Below are positions 46,777 to 57,339 of a stretch of 64,000 nt of DNA, piece after piece (position 1 is the first letter of the stretch; each line of letters starts with the position of its first letter). A program made the position numbers and the translations under genes. The notes under the pieces are model-generated. The model was not told where the DNA came from. It saw only the letters and a program-made list of their open reading frames with translations, and ran no database searches. Source of the DNA: Uranotaenia lowii (taxonomy: Eukaryota > Arthropoda > Insecta > Diptera > Culicidae); contig NC_073693.1 of assembly GCF_029784155.1 (NCBI RefSeq), positions 285,358,875 through 285,422,874 on the forward strand, written 5' to 3'.

Positions 46777-47744
46777 AAGCTTAGTTCTTTTAGAAATGGG
46801 ACACTTTCATTTGCTAATAGCTCGTTAACTAGTAATTGGATATTCAAAATTTTAACAGCATTTTTTTGCCTGTAAAAAGTACTATTCGACCAATTTTTTT
46901 CAAAATTTAAAATTTACGCGTTTTTGAGATATGTACGATGTAAGAGAAAAAGAAAAAAATAATTTTGCACAGTTTCCTTTAAAGTTCGTCATTATCAAAT
47001 TGATAGCTGACAAAACCGGTGGTTATTCAAAGAATTACTGAGTTTTTTGGTGGATAAGTATGCAAACACTGTCAATAATGTCCACAAAGTTCAAATCAAG
47101 CATTGGAGTGAAGCACATGATCGGCAACAACGGTTGAGGATCACCAAGGAAGTCAAGTCTCATACCAGCATTTTTATTTTTCAATAAACGAAAAACTAAG
47201 GGTAGATCGCTGAAATGTCCAAAACAATTTTCTCCGATAAGCTGAAAGTGTTGCCTAGTGATGACTCATAGAAATCCAACCTCAAAAAACCATTTATTGA
47301 TAGTTCCAATGCTCTTAAGCTGTAAAACCGGTACCGAAAAAAAACGTTCCAAAATGTGGTCAAAAATAATCAAATTTGTTCATTTCGAAACAACTGTATT
47401 CACTTAAATGCTTCCAGTTTCCAGTTTCCAGAGAAGTATTGGACCAAAAAGTATCAGAAATTGAAGAAGGAGGGTGAAGCCACCTAAAATATAGATTTTA
47501 CGAAGTATAAGTTGGGGAAACTGATCCATACCATGACTGAAAAAAGTGTGCGCCGGCCAATGGGAGATACCAAGAATAAAGTAGAAATTCCTTTAACAAA
47601 AAACGGTAAATATTTTTTTTCAAATTTTTTCATGAAAGCTTATAACATTGCCTTCTTTTTCTTCATAGAAAGTATTTGGTTCAAACGAATGGTTTTTGAG
47701 ATACAGGCATTCGTAACTGTCCCATTTCTAAAAGAACTAAGCTT
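46777..47744 (+). mobile_element. Tc1-like element with degenerate transposase, TA duplication
   Basis: AAGCTTAGTTCTTTTAGAAA plus TGGGACA on the left and its complement TGTCCCATTTCTAAAAGAAC plus TAAGCTT on the right form perfect inverted ends of about 27 bp. TA flanks both ends (46775-46776, 47745-47746). The 968-bp interior includes a transposase C-terminal relic at 47441-47568 in + orientation. Internal deletion and stops have removed the rest. Confidence 0.85.
47441..47568 (+). pseudogene. Tc1-like transposase C-terminal relic
   Basis: The frame EKYWTKKYQKLKKEGEAT, a stop, then NIDFTKYKLGKLIHTMTEKS and VRRPMG follows the end of Tc1-type transposases: the E of the DDE triad lies in the (E)KYW motif, followed by a helix and a TEK-V--LM-G-K-K-V ending. 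One in-frame stop shows it is dead. Confidence 0.7.
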
Positions 47745-47936
47745 TATTGGGCTATTTGAATCCATTGAAAACAGGTTTGTCTACTTTGTCTTTCATACCC
47801 TTTTCACATGTTGGTGCTGATATGTATTCATTAATTTGAATAATTTAAAGATATTTATTTTATTCATGTTTGAAGATATATAATATAGAGTGTTCCATTG
47901 TGTAAACACGAGTTTTAAACATCTGATTTCCACTGT

Positions 47937-48423
47937 TTGTTGTTGGTAATCGTTCAACCTATTCAACGTAAAACTCTGGGTATCGTGAGTTTTCATAATT
48001 TTTGTGAAAATGAGAAGCATTTCCCGAAAAAAACTGCAAAAATATCATGCACAAATGTTGCATGCACACTTATCCCCAAAATTTCACTGAGTCAGATAGC
48101 GAATATTGAAAAAGTAAGCATTGGAGTGGTCCGAAATGCAATTCGGAAGTATAAAGAGGAAAGCAACTGCATGGACAAAAGAAATCTGGACGGATACCGG
48201 GTCCGGTGAACAAAACTTTGGACCGGAAAGTCATGCGTGCTAACGCCAGTAGGGAGACCGCCTCAGTGTGGGATGTGGCCAAAAAAGTTCTGTTTCCTTT
48301 CAGCACCTTTTGGGTTTTTAACAAATCGTATTTGAGAAAACATTTGAAGCCGGCAGATTCTATCGAAAATTCACAAAAGACTGGAAAAACGTGGACAAAA
48401 TTATCACGAATTAGTCTGTGCTG
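47937..48423 (+). pseudogene. Tc1-like transposase N-terminal region, frameshifted
   Basis: A start at about 48008 gives MRSISRKKLQKYHAQM, then a frameshift leads into ISLSQIANIEKVSIGVVRNA and IRKYKEE, a paired-type helix-turn-helix. A further shift leads into NKTLDRKVMRANASRETASV and WDVAKKV, then WVFNKSYLRKHLK, the second DNA-binding helix set. The order matches the N-terminal third of Tc1-like transposases. The catalytic domain is missing; the next element starts at about 48450. Confidence 0.75.
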
Positions 48424-48449
48424 AAGCTAATGATCACTGTAAGGAGAGT

Positions 48450-49610
48450 ATTCGAAAAAAAAAACGCAACACTTTTCAGTGCAAATGCATTTTAAGCAAA
48501 GCTTCCTGATGATGTAATGCTCATATGTGCAAATTTTTGTGATGTTCTACCTAGTGGTTTTTGAGATAGCGTCCAATGAAGAAGTTTTTCGACTTTAAAA
48601 TTTGGGCAACACGTGCGCCATCTATAATGCATACTATTAACCATCCGTTTCTTTATGTCAAGGTTATTTTTGATAAAGTTTCAATTTTCTAAAGCTTGAT
48701 CTCCAAAATAATTTAACCGATTGTCCTCCTTCGGTACAAAAATAACATATTTTACTTTTCATTACTCCACCACAGTTGTTGCGTAATAGCACGATTTCAG
48801 ATCCAATTTAAACGCAGTATAAACTTGGTGGGACCTGCTTATTGAAGTGCTTTGCAAAGAAAACAGTCGCATTTGGAGGCAGTCTTTTTTGTAATTTTAG
48901 CCATTCATTGTGTCGATCGTTATTAAACACTGACTGATTAGCAGTTTATACAGATCGTCAGTGTCCTCAAGTGCTAGTGATAAAATTTCTCAATTTTTTC
49001 TTCTTGTTTATCTCCGGAAAATACAGCCAAGACCTATCAACTAAAAGTTTTATGTTGAAAACCAGGTGACCGCTAATCAAGTCGTTTTGCTGTCCATTAC
49101 TAAATTATCTCCCCACTAGCAGTCCAACTTTTTTGCGCACGATTTGACCACCGTATTTTGTTTACTTTACCGGTAGGTAGCTTTTCTACCTTTTAGAAAT
49201 GAAGTCAGGCCTGTTTATCAGTCACCTAGACGAAGTCAGAAAAATTCATCTTCTGTATAATTTCCTCCATTAATATTTTCGGATTCAGCTTGAAAAAACC
49301 TCTCACATTCCTTAAGTCAATCATCTTCACTTTTTTTCAAACTTTAGCTCACCTCTTAAACGATTTACTTATAAATTTGGTTTGAAAGTTGATTTCCAGC
49401 TGTTTTTAAGTCTCCTTGGGACTTTTCGGGATTTTTCTCTATCCTGCCCAACAAATTTTCTCTACATACTTCATTATTGGATGCTAGCTCAAAAACCACT
49501 TGACAGATTGCCAACAAATTTTGTACACGTTTACATCACATTACTAGGTAACTTTACTGAAAATTTCATCGATTTCCGTCCATGCATTCAAAAGTGTTTG
49601 TGTGCTATCA
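48450..49610. mobile_element. Tc1-like element with long TIRs, copy 2
   Basis: Left AATGCATTTTAAGC, GTGCAAATTTTTGTGATGTT, AGTGGTTTTTGAGATAGC and the reverse complement of 49470-49600 (AATGCATGGACGG, GTGTACAAAATTTGTTGGCA, AAGTGGTTTTTGAGCTAGC) make long imperfect inverted ends. The interior matches copy 1 (23650-25610) on either side of the MITE there, for example TTTTGCGCACGATTTGACCA and TAGAAATGAAGTCAGGCCTG. Non-coding. It acts as an empty-site reference for the MITE at 23943. Confidence 0.7.
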
Positions 49611-49790
49611 TCAGACAAACTATTCCTGGTGTTAAATGTTCATTTATTATCGGCCATTTCATACCACGAGTACTGGTTCAGGCAAAAAAACCCGACTTTT
49701 ATAAAGTAAATGAATCACCCATTATGTCTCATTCATCTCAATTCTCATAATCATTGATGTTGTCGAGAAAAACAAGTGCAAAATAGGTAG

Positions 49791-50703
49791 GTACCGTAAA
49801 ACAGGGTTACTTTGATCACCGGGGTAACTTTGACCATCAATAAATTTTTCCACATTATCATCCATAACTTAGTCTATAGTTTGAATTTTTGAAAACTTTT
49901 TTCTACGTTTGAAAGCCTTTTAAAAAAGTATCAAATAGACAAAATTTGGTTTGTATTGGAAATTGTTTTCTGTGAGTAAAAGTGCAATTTCAAAATCTTA
50001 AAATATCTATTTTTTCCAAAGCTTGCCTACAAACAGCTCACCTGATTTAGAAGCAGACGTGTGGTTGAATGTGAAAGAACAACTTTTATTCTTTGTATAT
50101 GTGTAGCTATAAGGCTATTTTTAATGTCATGTAATGATAAATTTTTGATTTTTAAAAAGTAAGAACATTTTCCAAAAGTAAGCCCGTTTTGGACAAATGG
50201 ATAGGAATGAAGAAAAAATTAAAATAGAAATAGTGGGAGCGCCTAGGGGAATGTGTGAAGGTAAAATTTCATTTGTATTTTGAAGCTTAAAGTATTTAGC
50301 AAAAAAAATAATTTTTGCCCCTAGATGTATGCAGCATCATTATTTTTTTTCGATTAGAAATGTTTTTAGAAGAAAACATTCAAATGCAAGGTAAAATTGA
50401 AAAATTACAATTTGTTAACAATTATGAAGATGTTTTGTATCCTTTATGATCAAGAAAACTCGTTGAAACCGCAAAAAATGGAGACTGATCAATGTAACCC
50501 CAAAGTATCAATTCCAGAACAGTGAAGAAACCGATTTTTAAATCAAATTCAAAGTAGTCCAATAAATTTCTGCAACCATGTTTTACGTTCATAGGAGTCC
50601 AGTACTGGTTTTAAAAATATGAAACATGCCACATTCCCCTTGATAGGAAAAATAATCGAAAAATATTGAAAAAAGTGATCAATATTACCCCGGATTACGG
50701 TAC
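49791..50703. mobile_element. TIR element with GGGGTAACTTTGATCACC motif
   Basis: GGTACCGTAAAACAGGGTTA plus CTTTGATCACC (left) and the complement of GGTACCGTAATCCGGGGTAA plus TATTGATCACT (right) are inverted ends of about 30 bp with mismatches. A second motif copy, CCGGGGTAACTTTGACCATC, follows inside the left end, and an internal GATCAATGTAACCCC is at about 50487. Left flank is TA; the right flank reads TTA, so the duplication is slightly degraded. Non-coding. Confidence 0.75.
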
Positions 50704-52180
50704 CTTAACTTGTCTCATATAAAATCTTATTTTGTTATTTTTGGTAGGAAATGTCCAAAAAGTAGCTGAGTGCCAGCTGATTTTCATCAGAAAGCTTATA
50801 AAAGTGGTGGAGGATAGAATTATTCCACATAATAAATAGACGAATAACACAAAATATGTGCTTGTGTAGCTTTGTTTTAAGTTTACATTGGTCATTTATT
50901 GTTCTCCTCCTTCATAAACCTCAGTGTAATCTTCAGTAAACTTTTTTTTTTAAATGTATATTGACTTGACCTTAAATACAGGTTTCAAAAAATGCCATGA
51001 TATTAGACAGATTCTGATGAAAATAAAGTGCTAGGAACTCTAACTAGATTCTTCAAGTAATTCAGCAAGATAAAATTGGTAAAAATAGTTTAAGTCACAG
51101 CGTTTTGAATTTTTAGGAATTACTGTTTGGTAGGTCTTTGTAAAAGTGTTCTAATCTTTGTATTCAGGCTTCGAGTTTTTTTTGAGAGTTAAAGGTGTTG
51201 TTGCTATTTAAAATTGCTCATGAAGTTCCAAAGCTGTTTTATTGCTCTTCAATTTTTTCGCTGATTAAGCGGTTTGAAAATGTTCTTAGTGGTGTTCATG
51301 ACCACAATAAATGCAAAAAGTGGTAAAGTATCGCTGAGCTTATGTAATTAACTCCAGCGGGCTTTTCCTGTCCGAAGAAAAAAAACCCACTAAAACCGGT
51401 ATAAAATTGCCTTTCTAGTGAATACAAATTTATTGCGGAAAGCATGCATTAATGTACTCGAAATACAGTGCAAAGTTAAATTTATGTAATTCTTAGAAAA
51501 TCTGAGAAACTACAAATTAGCAAATACTTCAAAAACCAGCTACCTTCAAAAATTTGGCGAAAAATCAGTGTTTCGTATTTTGAAAATCTAATGATGAAAA
51601 AATGTGCCAAAATGTGTCAACTTTCCAGTCCGCTTTTCAAAATTTATCTGGTGCGATTTAAATAATTTTGACGGGTCATTGATTTCAAAGTCCGGTTTTA
51701 CACAACCTTATTAAATTTTTTGTGTTCGCGATCTTTAAAAAATAAAAAATAAATTTATATCCTTATGCGCAACGTATAGCTTCTAGCTTCTGCTTTCTTG
51801 GACACTAAGTGAAATTTTTTTTAGCAGTCCATAGCTGATCTATGGTCTTTTTTCCGAAGCATGCTTTTTCGGATTGTTTTTCATACTTTGAATAACAGAA
51901 AATTGAAGTGTTCTAACTTAATATTGTATGAGGAACATATTTGAGATGTATTACAAGGTTTATAAACTATAAATTTTGTAAAAATCGGTTGGCAAACAAG
52001 AGAGATAGATTGGTTTTAGTCAGGAGTGTCAAATTGAAAACCTTTTATATCTTCCGAAAAAATTTCAAGATATAAATCCAGTCCCACACAATTTTTATAA
52101 ACAGTATTTCAACTAATTCATTGATTTAGAACTACACGTTTTAAAAAATTTAAACAATCATATAAACAAACTCCACAATC
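50704..52180. other. AT-rich stretch, no gene seen
   Basis: No inverted termini or coding signature was found. Confidence 0.4.
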
Positions 52181-53208
52181 TAAATCATTGATCCGCCCTT
52201 CGAAAGTGAAACCACACCATAGAAAGGAATGTGTTGGCGCTACTAATCGTCTCATGTGGATGGAACAATTTTTTTTAAACCTCCATTGATCTCCCCGGGG
52301 ATGAAAGAAAGCCTACATATTTCTGTTTCCGAGTTGGCACCGGCTATTGAATGTCAGTGTTTCAAGAGGTTCAGTTTAAACCATTGACTGACTGCCTCGC
52401 TATCATCCATCTTCCTCGGTCCGGGGAGATTTTTCGAAGGGATCGCTGAAGATTGATCGGAATCGTTTTGAGGGAAGTGTATATTGTAGGAACTACGCCC
52501 TCATATTTAGTCTGTCTCGCGTGGTCAATAATCAAGTCAAACAGGCCCAAGAGTTTGATTGATCGTTCGGAACTCGCAAAGTTTACACAAGGGCAATTTG
52601 AACTGGGCCGGTGTTTTGATTAACGTGTGGACTGGAGCTGGCATGTGTTTGTTTTGGGGGTATTTGTTTTTTTTTTTAAATAAGTATAAGGCCTTCAACT
52701 TTTCAAAAAAGGCATTTGGATTATCGTTTATTTTCGATATTTTTTTTAAATTGATGATGTTTGAAAATCGACTGAACGTAAGTAGTAAATTGCACGTTCC
52801 AATCGACTTTACAACCTCAATTTCTCGTTCATGTCTTAATTGAAACATTCGCCGGCCGAGTGAAGTGGCGGGTCTTCCCATACTGGGAAGCCGCTGGAGG
52901 TGGCCTCGTAGCACGATCGAATGCCACATCTCGGCTTCTTCAGTGACTGACCTTCCCCATTGAAGTGGAATTTATTCCTGCAGATGCCTTTAAATTCTAA
53001 TGACCGTCACATTTCACGACCACTGGCACTGCACGTTGGCTGGGGTCTGATCCTGGACATTCCACGACTAGCTTTGGTCGTTCGGGCCAAAGCGTCCGGA
53101 AAACATCAAGTGAAAGTGAATTACCCGGGCCCTCATTCAATTGATTTCTTTATCAAGAAGTATCAAGTCGGGGCGCGCGGATTCGCTCGAGGATGTTATA
53201 GCTCTTCC
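52181..53208. other. Moderate-GC, apparently single-copy region
   Basis: About 52290-52650 and 52840-53205 have noticeably higher G+C and no repeat signature; this character resumes at 54184-54560 beyond the MITE at 53211-54181, so the MITE split one such block. Open frames (52960-53229 + among them) do not resemble known proteins. Conserved intronic regulatory DNA or an unrecognised exon are possible. Confidence 0.35.
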
Positions 53209-53210
53209 TA

Positions 53211-54181
53211 CACAGCAAAAAATTTCTAAAAGTACACGGAATCTAAAACACGAGTGATCTATTTTTTATTGAGTGTAATTACAAAAAGATGTAATTTTAA
53301 ACTTCTTTCGATGTAATATTAGTCTATTTTCCAAAATTGAATAGAAATAAACTGTTTTGATTTAATTTTACACTGCATCATGCAAAAATCAACCGGTCAA
53401 TGAAATTTATATCACAAACAGTGTAAAATTAAATCTGTTTGGTTTAAAATTGAATGCAAGTATTTAAATTGTGCCTTTTTATATTTCAAGTAAGTTTGCG
53501 CATCGGGCACAAAGTAAACAAGTTGGAAAATTATTCGGAAACGAGTCATTCAAAGGCATAGCTACAGGAGCACTTTAAGAGTCTTTAAAGTAGTAAGTTT
53601 ATGAGACGTGAAATAAAGAATATGGTTGAAACTGATAAGTTTTCTCTCCATTACAGCAAAGTTAGATTTTTCGCAGCGGCTGATATCCGGCCAGTGATTA
53701 TCCGGAGAAACTTTTGTCAGAACAATTCGAGTGTGCTGACCGAAAAATTATGATTTCCGGAACCATTCGAGGATGCTGATCATGCTGATTCGAAAAACGT
53801 CCCCGTGCTGGGAATCATCGGATGCAACAACAATATCAGCCTGACGTTTTCCGAATGTTTTTTTTATGTTCAGTTTCGGAAATAAATGTGAATTAAAAAT
53901 GATACATGCGGCGTATTTATTCAAGACAAAAGCAAAAACCATAATATTTAGAAAAAATATCAATATTTACGATAATAAATTTTAAAATTTACATCCCTGT
54001 GTATTTTTACACGACGGCTTTTGTGATCCAATCTCGTGCATTGATTTCGATCTAAATTTACACGCCTCAAAAATTACATCCTCGAAAAAAAATACACCGT
54101 GATAGAATTTTACATCAAAATCGATGTTCCGTTTTCGTGCATCGTTTTCGATCTAAATTTACACGAATTTTTCTTGCTGTG
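53211..54181. mobile_element. TA-flanked TIR element with GTGTAAATTTACAC motif, enclosing a spliced gene fragment
   Basis: Ends CACAGCAAAAAATTTCTAAA (left) and the complement of CACAGCAAGAAAAATTCGTG (right) are flanked by TA at 53209-53210 and 54182-54183. Motifs such as GTGTAATTACA, GTGTAAAATTAAA, TCTAAATTTACACG and ACATCAAAATCGATG repeat at both ends (53270-53450 and 53990-54175). The middle (about 53500-53890) differs and has a possible intron and a polyadenylation signal (separate entry). Confidence 0.85.
53500..53890 (+). pseudogene. Captured gene fragment with a 64-nt intron and AATAAA
   Basis: AAAGTA|GTAAGT at 53592/53593 and TCTCTCCATTACAG|CAAAG at 53656/53657 define a 64-nt intron. 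The following exon has an open frame of 31 codons from 53658 (KVRFFAAADIRPVIIRRNFC..) to a TGA at 53751-53753, and AATAAA at 53881-53886. It would be the 3' end of a small gene. The family is not recognised, and the upstream exon's frame could not be fixed. Confidence 0.45.
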
Positions 54182-54183
54182 TA

Positions 54184-55560
54184 GGATTACCTATCCAACT
54201 ACCATTTGGTACCTCAGCGCGGGGAAAACCGTTATTTGTAAACCTCGGGAATGCAAAATGGGTGGCACAAATGAAGATTAACGACTTTGGACATTGGTCA
54301 GTCAGTCAGCTCATCACCGGGCGAGTGAGCGGCTTCTGCTGGGCTTTGGCTGGATGCATCCTCCTCCCTAAACTAACTTGAATGTAGGGTTTAGGTTAGG
54401 TTCGGTTCAGTTGTTTGTTATTTGTGCTGAATGAATGCCCTTTTATTTCTATCTCTCGCTTCCCTTCGATTATGGGAGTGGACGGATGGAAGTTCATTTG
54501 CCGTAGGGATAAGGTCGGCGAAGATCTTGGAGCTTTCCTTAATAGCCGTAGATAGTGTGATGGCGGTACTAGAAAACGACATTCATTGAGGCCTATTAAA
54601 TTTTAAGATCAAAAAGAGATTCTCAACTGCAATTTTAAATGAAAGTTTAATATAAGAAATCACTAACTTGTTTTCTCTGAATTTAAACGGCATATCGGAT
54701 TGTGTCCAACAGTTTCACTATTGAAAATATTTATCGTTCGTGTTTTTTTAAATAAACAGTAGGTACTACAATTCTTAAGCAAAATGGAAGCTGAAATGAT
54801 TCATAGTAATCTAGTTTACTTTCAATATGAGAAAATGAAATGTGAAATTGATGTAATCAAGCCGAAGATGTACGAATTTAAGTGCAAGTACATTTACTAT
54901 TAACTTAATGTTATTTTTGGATTGTTTTGAAAAACAGTTGTTGGGATTCATTTGAATTTATTCTTCGGTAAACAAAATTAAAAAATGTCGTAAATGAGTG
55001 GTATCATAAAAAAAAATTTGAATTTTTTTTTCAAAGTGCGTATTCATATGCATCTGAACGTACAAAAATATGAAATTAAAACATGTTTTTTAAACCCTAT
55101 TTTTCAACACATTTCTTCTGGACCAATCCGTTTTGCATTGAATATTCTGGGGCAGCGCTTCTACTTGAAACAAAAGATCCCAGAAGCTTCAAGAGAATTC
55201 GAATGTGCCGAATCGATTGTCCGGAAGTTTCTTGTATTATTTGACTGGAAGCTGTAAACAAATGCACATACTTGTACGACAACACTATTCAGGGACAGAA
55301 GAATCCAATATAGGAAAATTCTCCGGTAAACATACTGAAAAAAGGCTGAACTATTCTAAACTTTTACTATACGATATTTCCGGGGAATAAAAATAACGTC
55401 GGATAGTTTAATTCTTAAGCTTAAATCCGATGTTTTTTTCAATACATATAATTTCCTAACAACTTATTTCCTTTTCAAAAATTTTTTTTTAGATCCCTAA
55501 ATTGAGCTGAAAACTTTTGCTTAAAATGTTTGAGTGAAAATTAAATGAGGACCCAAATTT
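54184..55560. other. Mixed stretch, no gene assigned
   Basis: The first 370 bp continue the moderate-GC block before the MITE; the rest is AT-rich. A 39-codon frame at 54784-54903 (MEAEMIHSNLVYFQYEKMKC..) and an 87-codon one at 54994-55257 are unremarkable. Confidence 0.3.
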
Positions 55561-55572
55561 TTGTTTCCTCAG

Positions 55573-55711
55573 CGTGTAGAATTGGAAAATAAGAAATCAA
55601 AACAGGAATCGCGACGTGTCAAAAACAGTGAGGTCAGGCAGAGCGTGATTCGACCTATGGGGATTCCTACACCAAATGTTTTAATTTTGCCTGAAAATGA
55701 CTTAGAAAAGG
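55573..55711 (+). other. Exon-like segment, unidentified
   Basis: A good acceptor (TTTTTGTTTCCTCAG, to 55572) is followed by 139 nt open in one frame: RVELENKKSKQESRRVKNSE, then VRQSVIRPMGIPTPNVLILP. The donor after it (AAAAGG|GTATAC) is weak. The sequence looks more coding-like than its surroundings (charged helix, then a Pro-rich part). Phase 0 at its 5' side would be compatible with the exon ending at 31561, but 24 kb of other sequence lies between and nothing else links them. It could equally be a transposase relic. Confidence 0.25.
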
Positions 55712-57040
55712 GTATACTTTCAATTTATAAAAAAAAAGAAGTTACTGTTTTTTTTTCACTATTAATATCTTTTATAAATACATCGTGAAATACGTTTTCA
55801 CGCACCAATACAAAACTTCTTCTGAAGATTTGTATTGGACAAAATTCAAACTTTGGTCTGGAAAACGAGTTTACAAATTTGCCTTGAATGAAATTATTTG
55901 TAGCAAAATTTAGAAAAAGAGCAAACACAAAAAATAACTAAGTTCTATGGTATACACGAAAAAATGTTTTTCAGTACAAATTTATCATTTTTCAATTTTT
56001 TTATTTTTTTTTATTTACATAGTATACCGTCTCACGACATAACTTGACGAACATAATTCCTAAAATTCACTCGGTCCATGACAACCGTTCTCCAATTTCT
56101 CGGGCATTATTTTTCTATACAAACTTTATATCAAGACTTACTCTTGAAAAACTAATAAAAACAACTGCGAAAATCCAGACATAAGTTTGGGCGGAAATTG
56201 CGGAAATTAAAACATTTTGAAAATGTTTAAATTGAGGAAAACTGCTAAGTCTGTGAGATTTTTCTTAAAGGGTTGGATCTTTGAAACAGATTTTGCAATA
56301 ACATTGTTAATATTTCGGTTTAACTTATATTTAATACTTACAAATATTTATTTACCACTCATTATAAGTCTAGGTTTCTTACTCTATTCAGTCCAGTCAA
56401 ACTCCAAATCATCACAAAAATCATATTTTCAGTTAAACAATTTTTAGTTTTTCTTTCTTCTGACTTTTGTTTTAGGCTGTTTTAATTGATGATAATGAGT
56501 TCTGATATCATCTATCGCTTTTTATGTTAAATGCTTAATTTCGGGCTTGTAGAATAGGCTTGATAAGAAGCATATCAATCAATTATGTGGAAAAGGGTGC
56601 TTCGATCTTAATTTGGAATCTGTTTTCAAATTCTTACAGCAATTGTTATCTGAACTCTGGACTTTTGTAGTAGCGGACCGGTAGAAGTACCAAAGGAGTA
56701 GGTATAGTTTGATTTGTTAGTGGAAGGTAGAAATCTCAATTTGAGGAATTTATTTTCGTTAAACATTTTGATTAAAGCTTGCTTCATTTACAATTGGAAC
56801 AAACTTTTGCTCTTATTTTGGCGCTCCTGGTGGACGAATTTGGAAGTTCTTGGCATCCACGTGTCTGGAATTTTGTCAGTTTCACGTATGTAAATTTGCA
56901 CGAATATTTTTGATTTGACAGTGCATTTCCAGGTAAGGCAAAAAACGAAAGTTTTTCGTCATAAATAAGACAATGGCGTCGGAACAATACCAAAAAGAGT
57001 GTCTCCAAAATGAGTTTCACCGTTCATTCAATCCCACGAC
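55712..57040. other. AT-rich stretch, no gene seen
   Basis: No supported feature. Short open frames (56217-56447 +, 56784-57020 -) are AT-driven. Confidence 0.4.
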
Positions 57041-57046
57041 CATCCC

Positions 57047-57339
57047 GTGATATTTTGGCCAGATTTTGCAAGCTGTCATTACAGAAAAAAACTTTCAAGA
57101 ATGGTATGCAGGAAAGGGATCCAGTTTGTTCCGAAAAACCTTAACTCACCCAATTTACCCCTAGTTTCGCATTATTGAGAAATACTCAAGGCAAAGGGAA
57201 AGATTGTCAAAGACATCAATCAGATGAAGACCTGGTGGAATAAGATAGCTAAAACGATGGAAGAAGATGGTGTGCGCTGCCTAATGAGCCGTGTCTCAGG
57301 AAAAATTCGAGAATTCCTTCGAAACCATGGAAAATGATT
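57047..57339 (+). pseudogene. Tc1-like transposase C-terminal half with one nonsense mutation
   Basis: In a single frame the sequence reads HPVIFWPDFASCHYRKKLS, later GIQFVPKNLNSPNLPLVSHY, a TGA, then EILKAKGKIVKDINQMKTWW and onward to a natural stop at 57337-57339. The WPD-ASCHY block carries the second Asp of the DDE/DDD triad, and HY-stop-E corresponds to the (R)YWE motif with Trp mutated to TGA. It belongs to the same superfamily as the relics at 47.4-48.4 kb. No inverted ends were identified around it. Confidence 0.85.

Noticed and set aside
52960..53229. 89-codon frame in the moderate-GC block
   Set aside because: It runs into the end of a MITE and has no recognisable domain; no acceptor/donor pair supports it as an exon.
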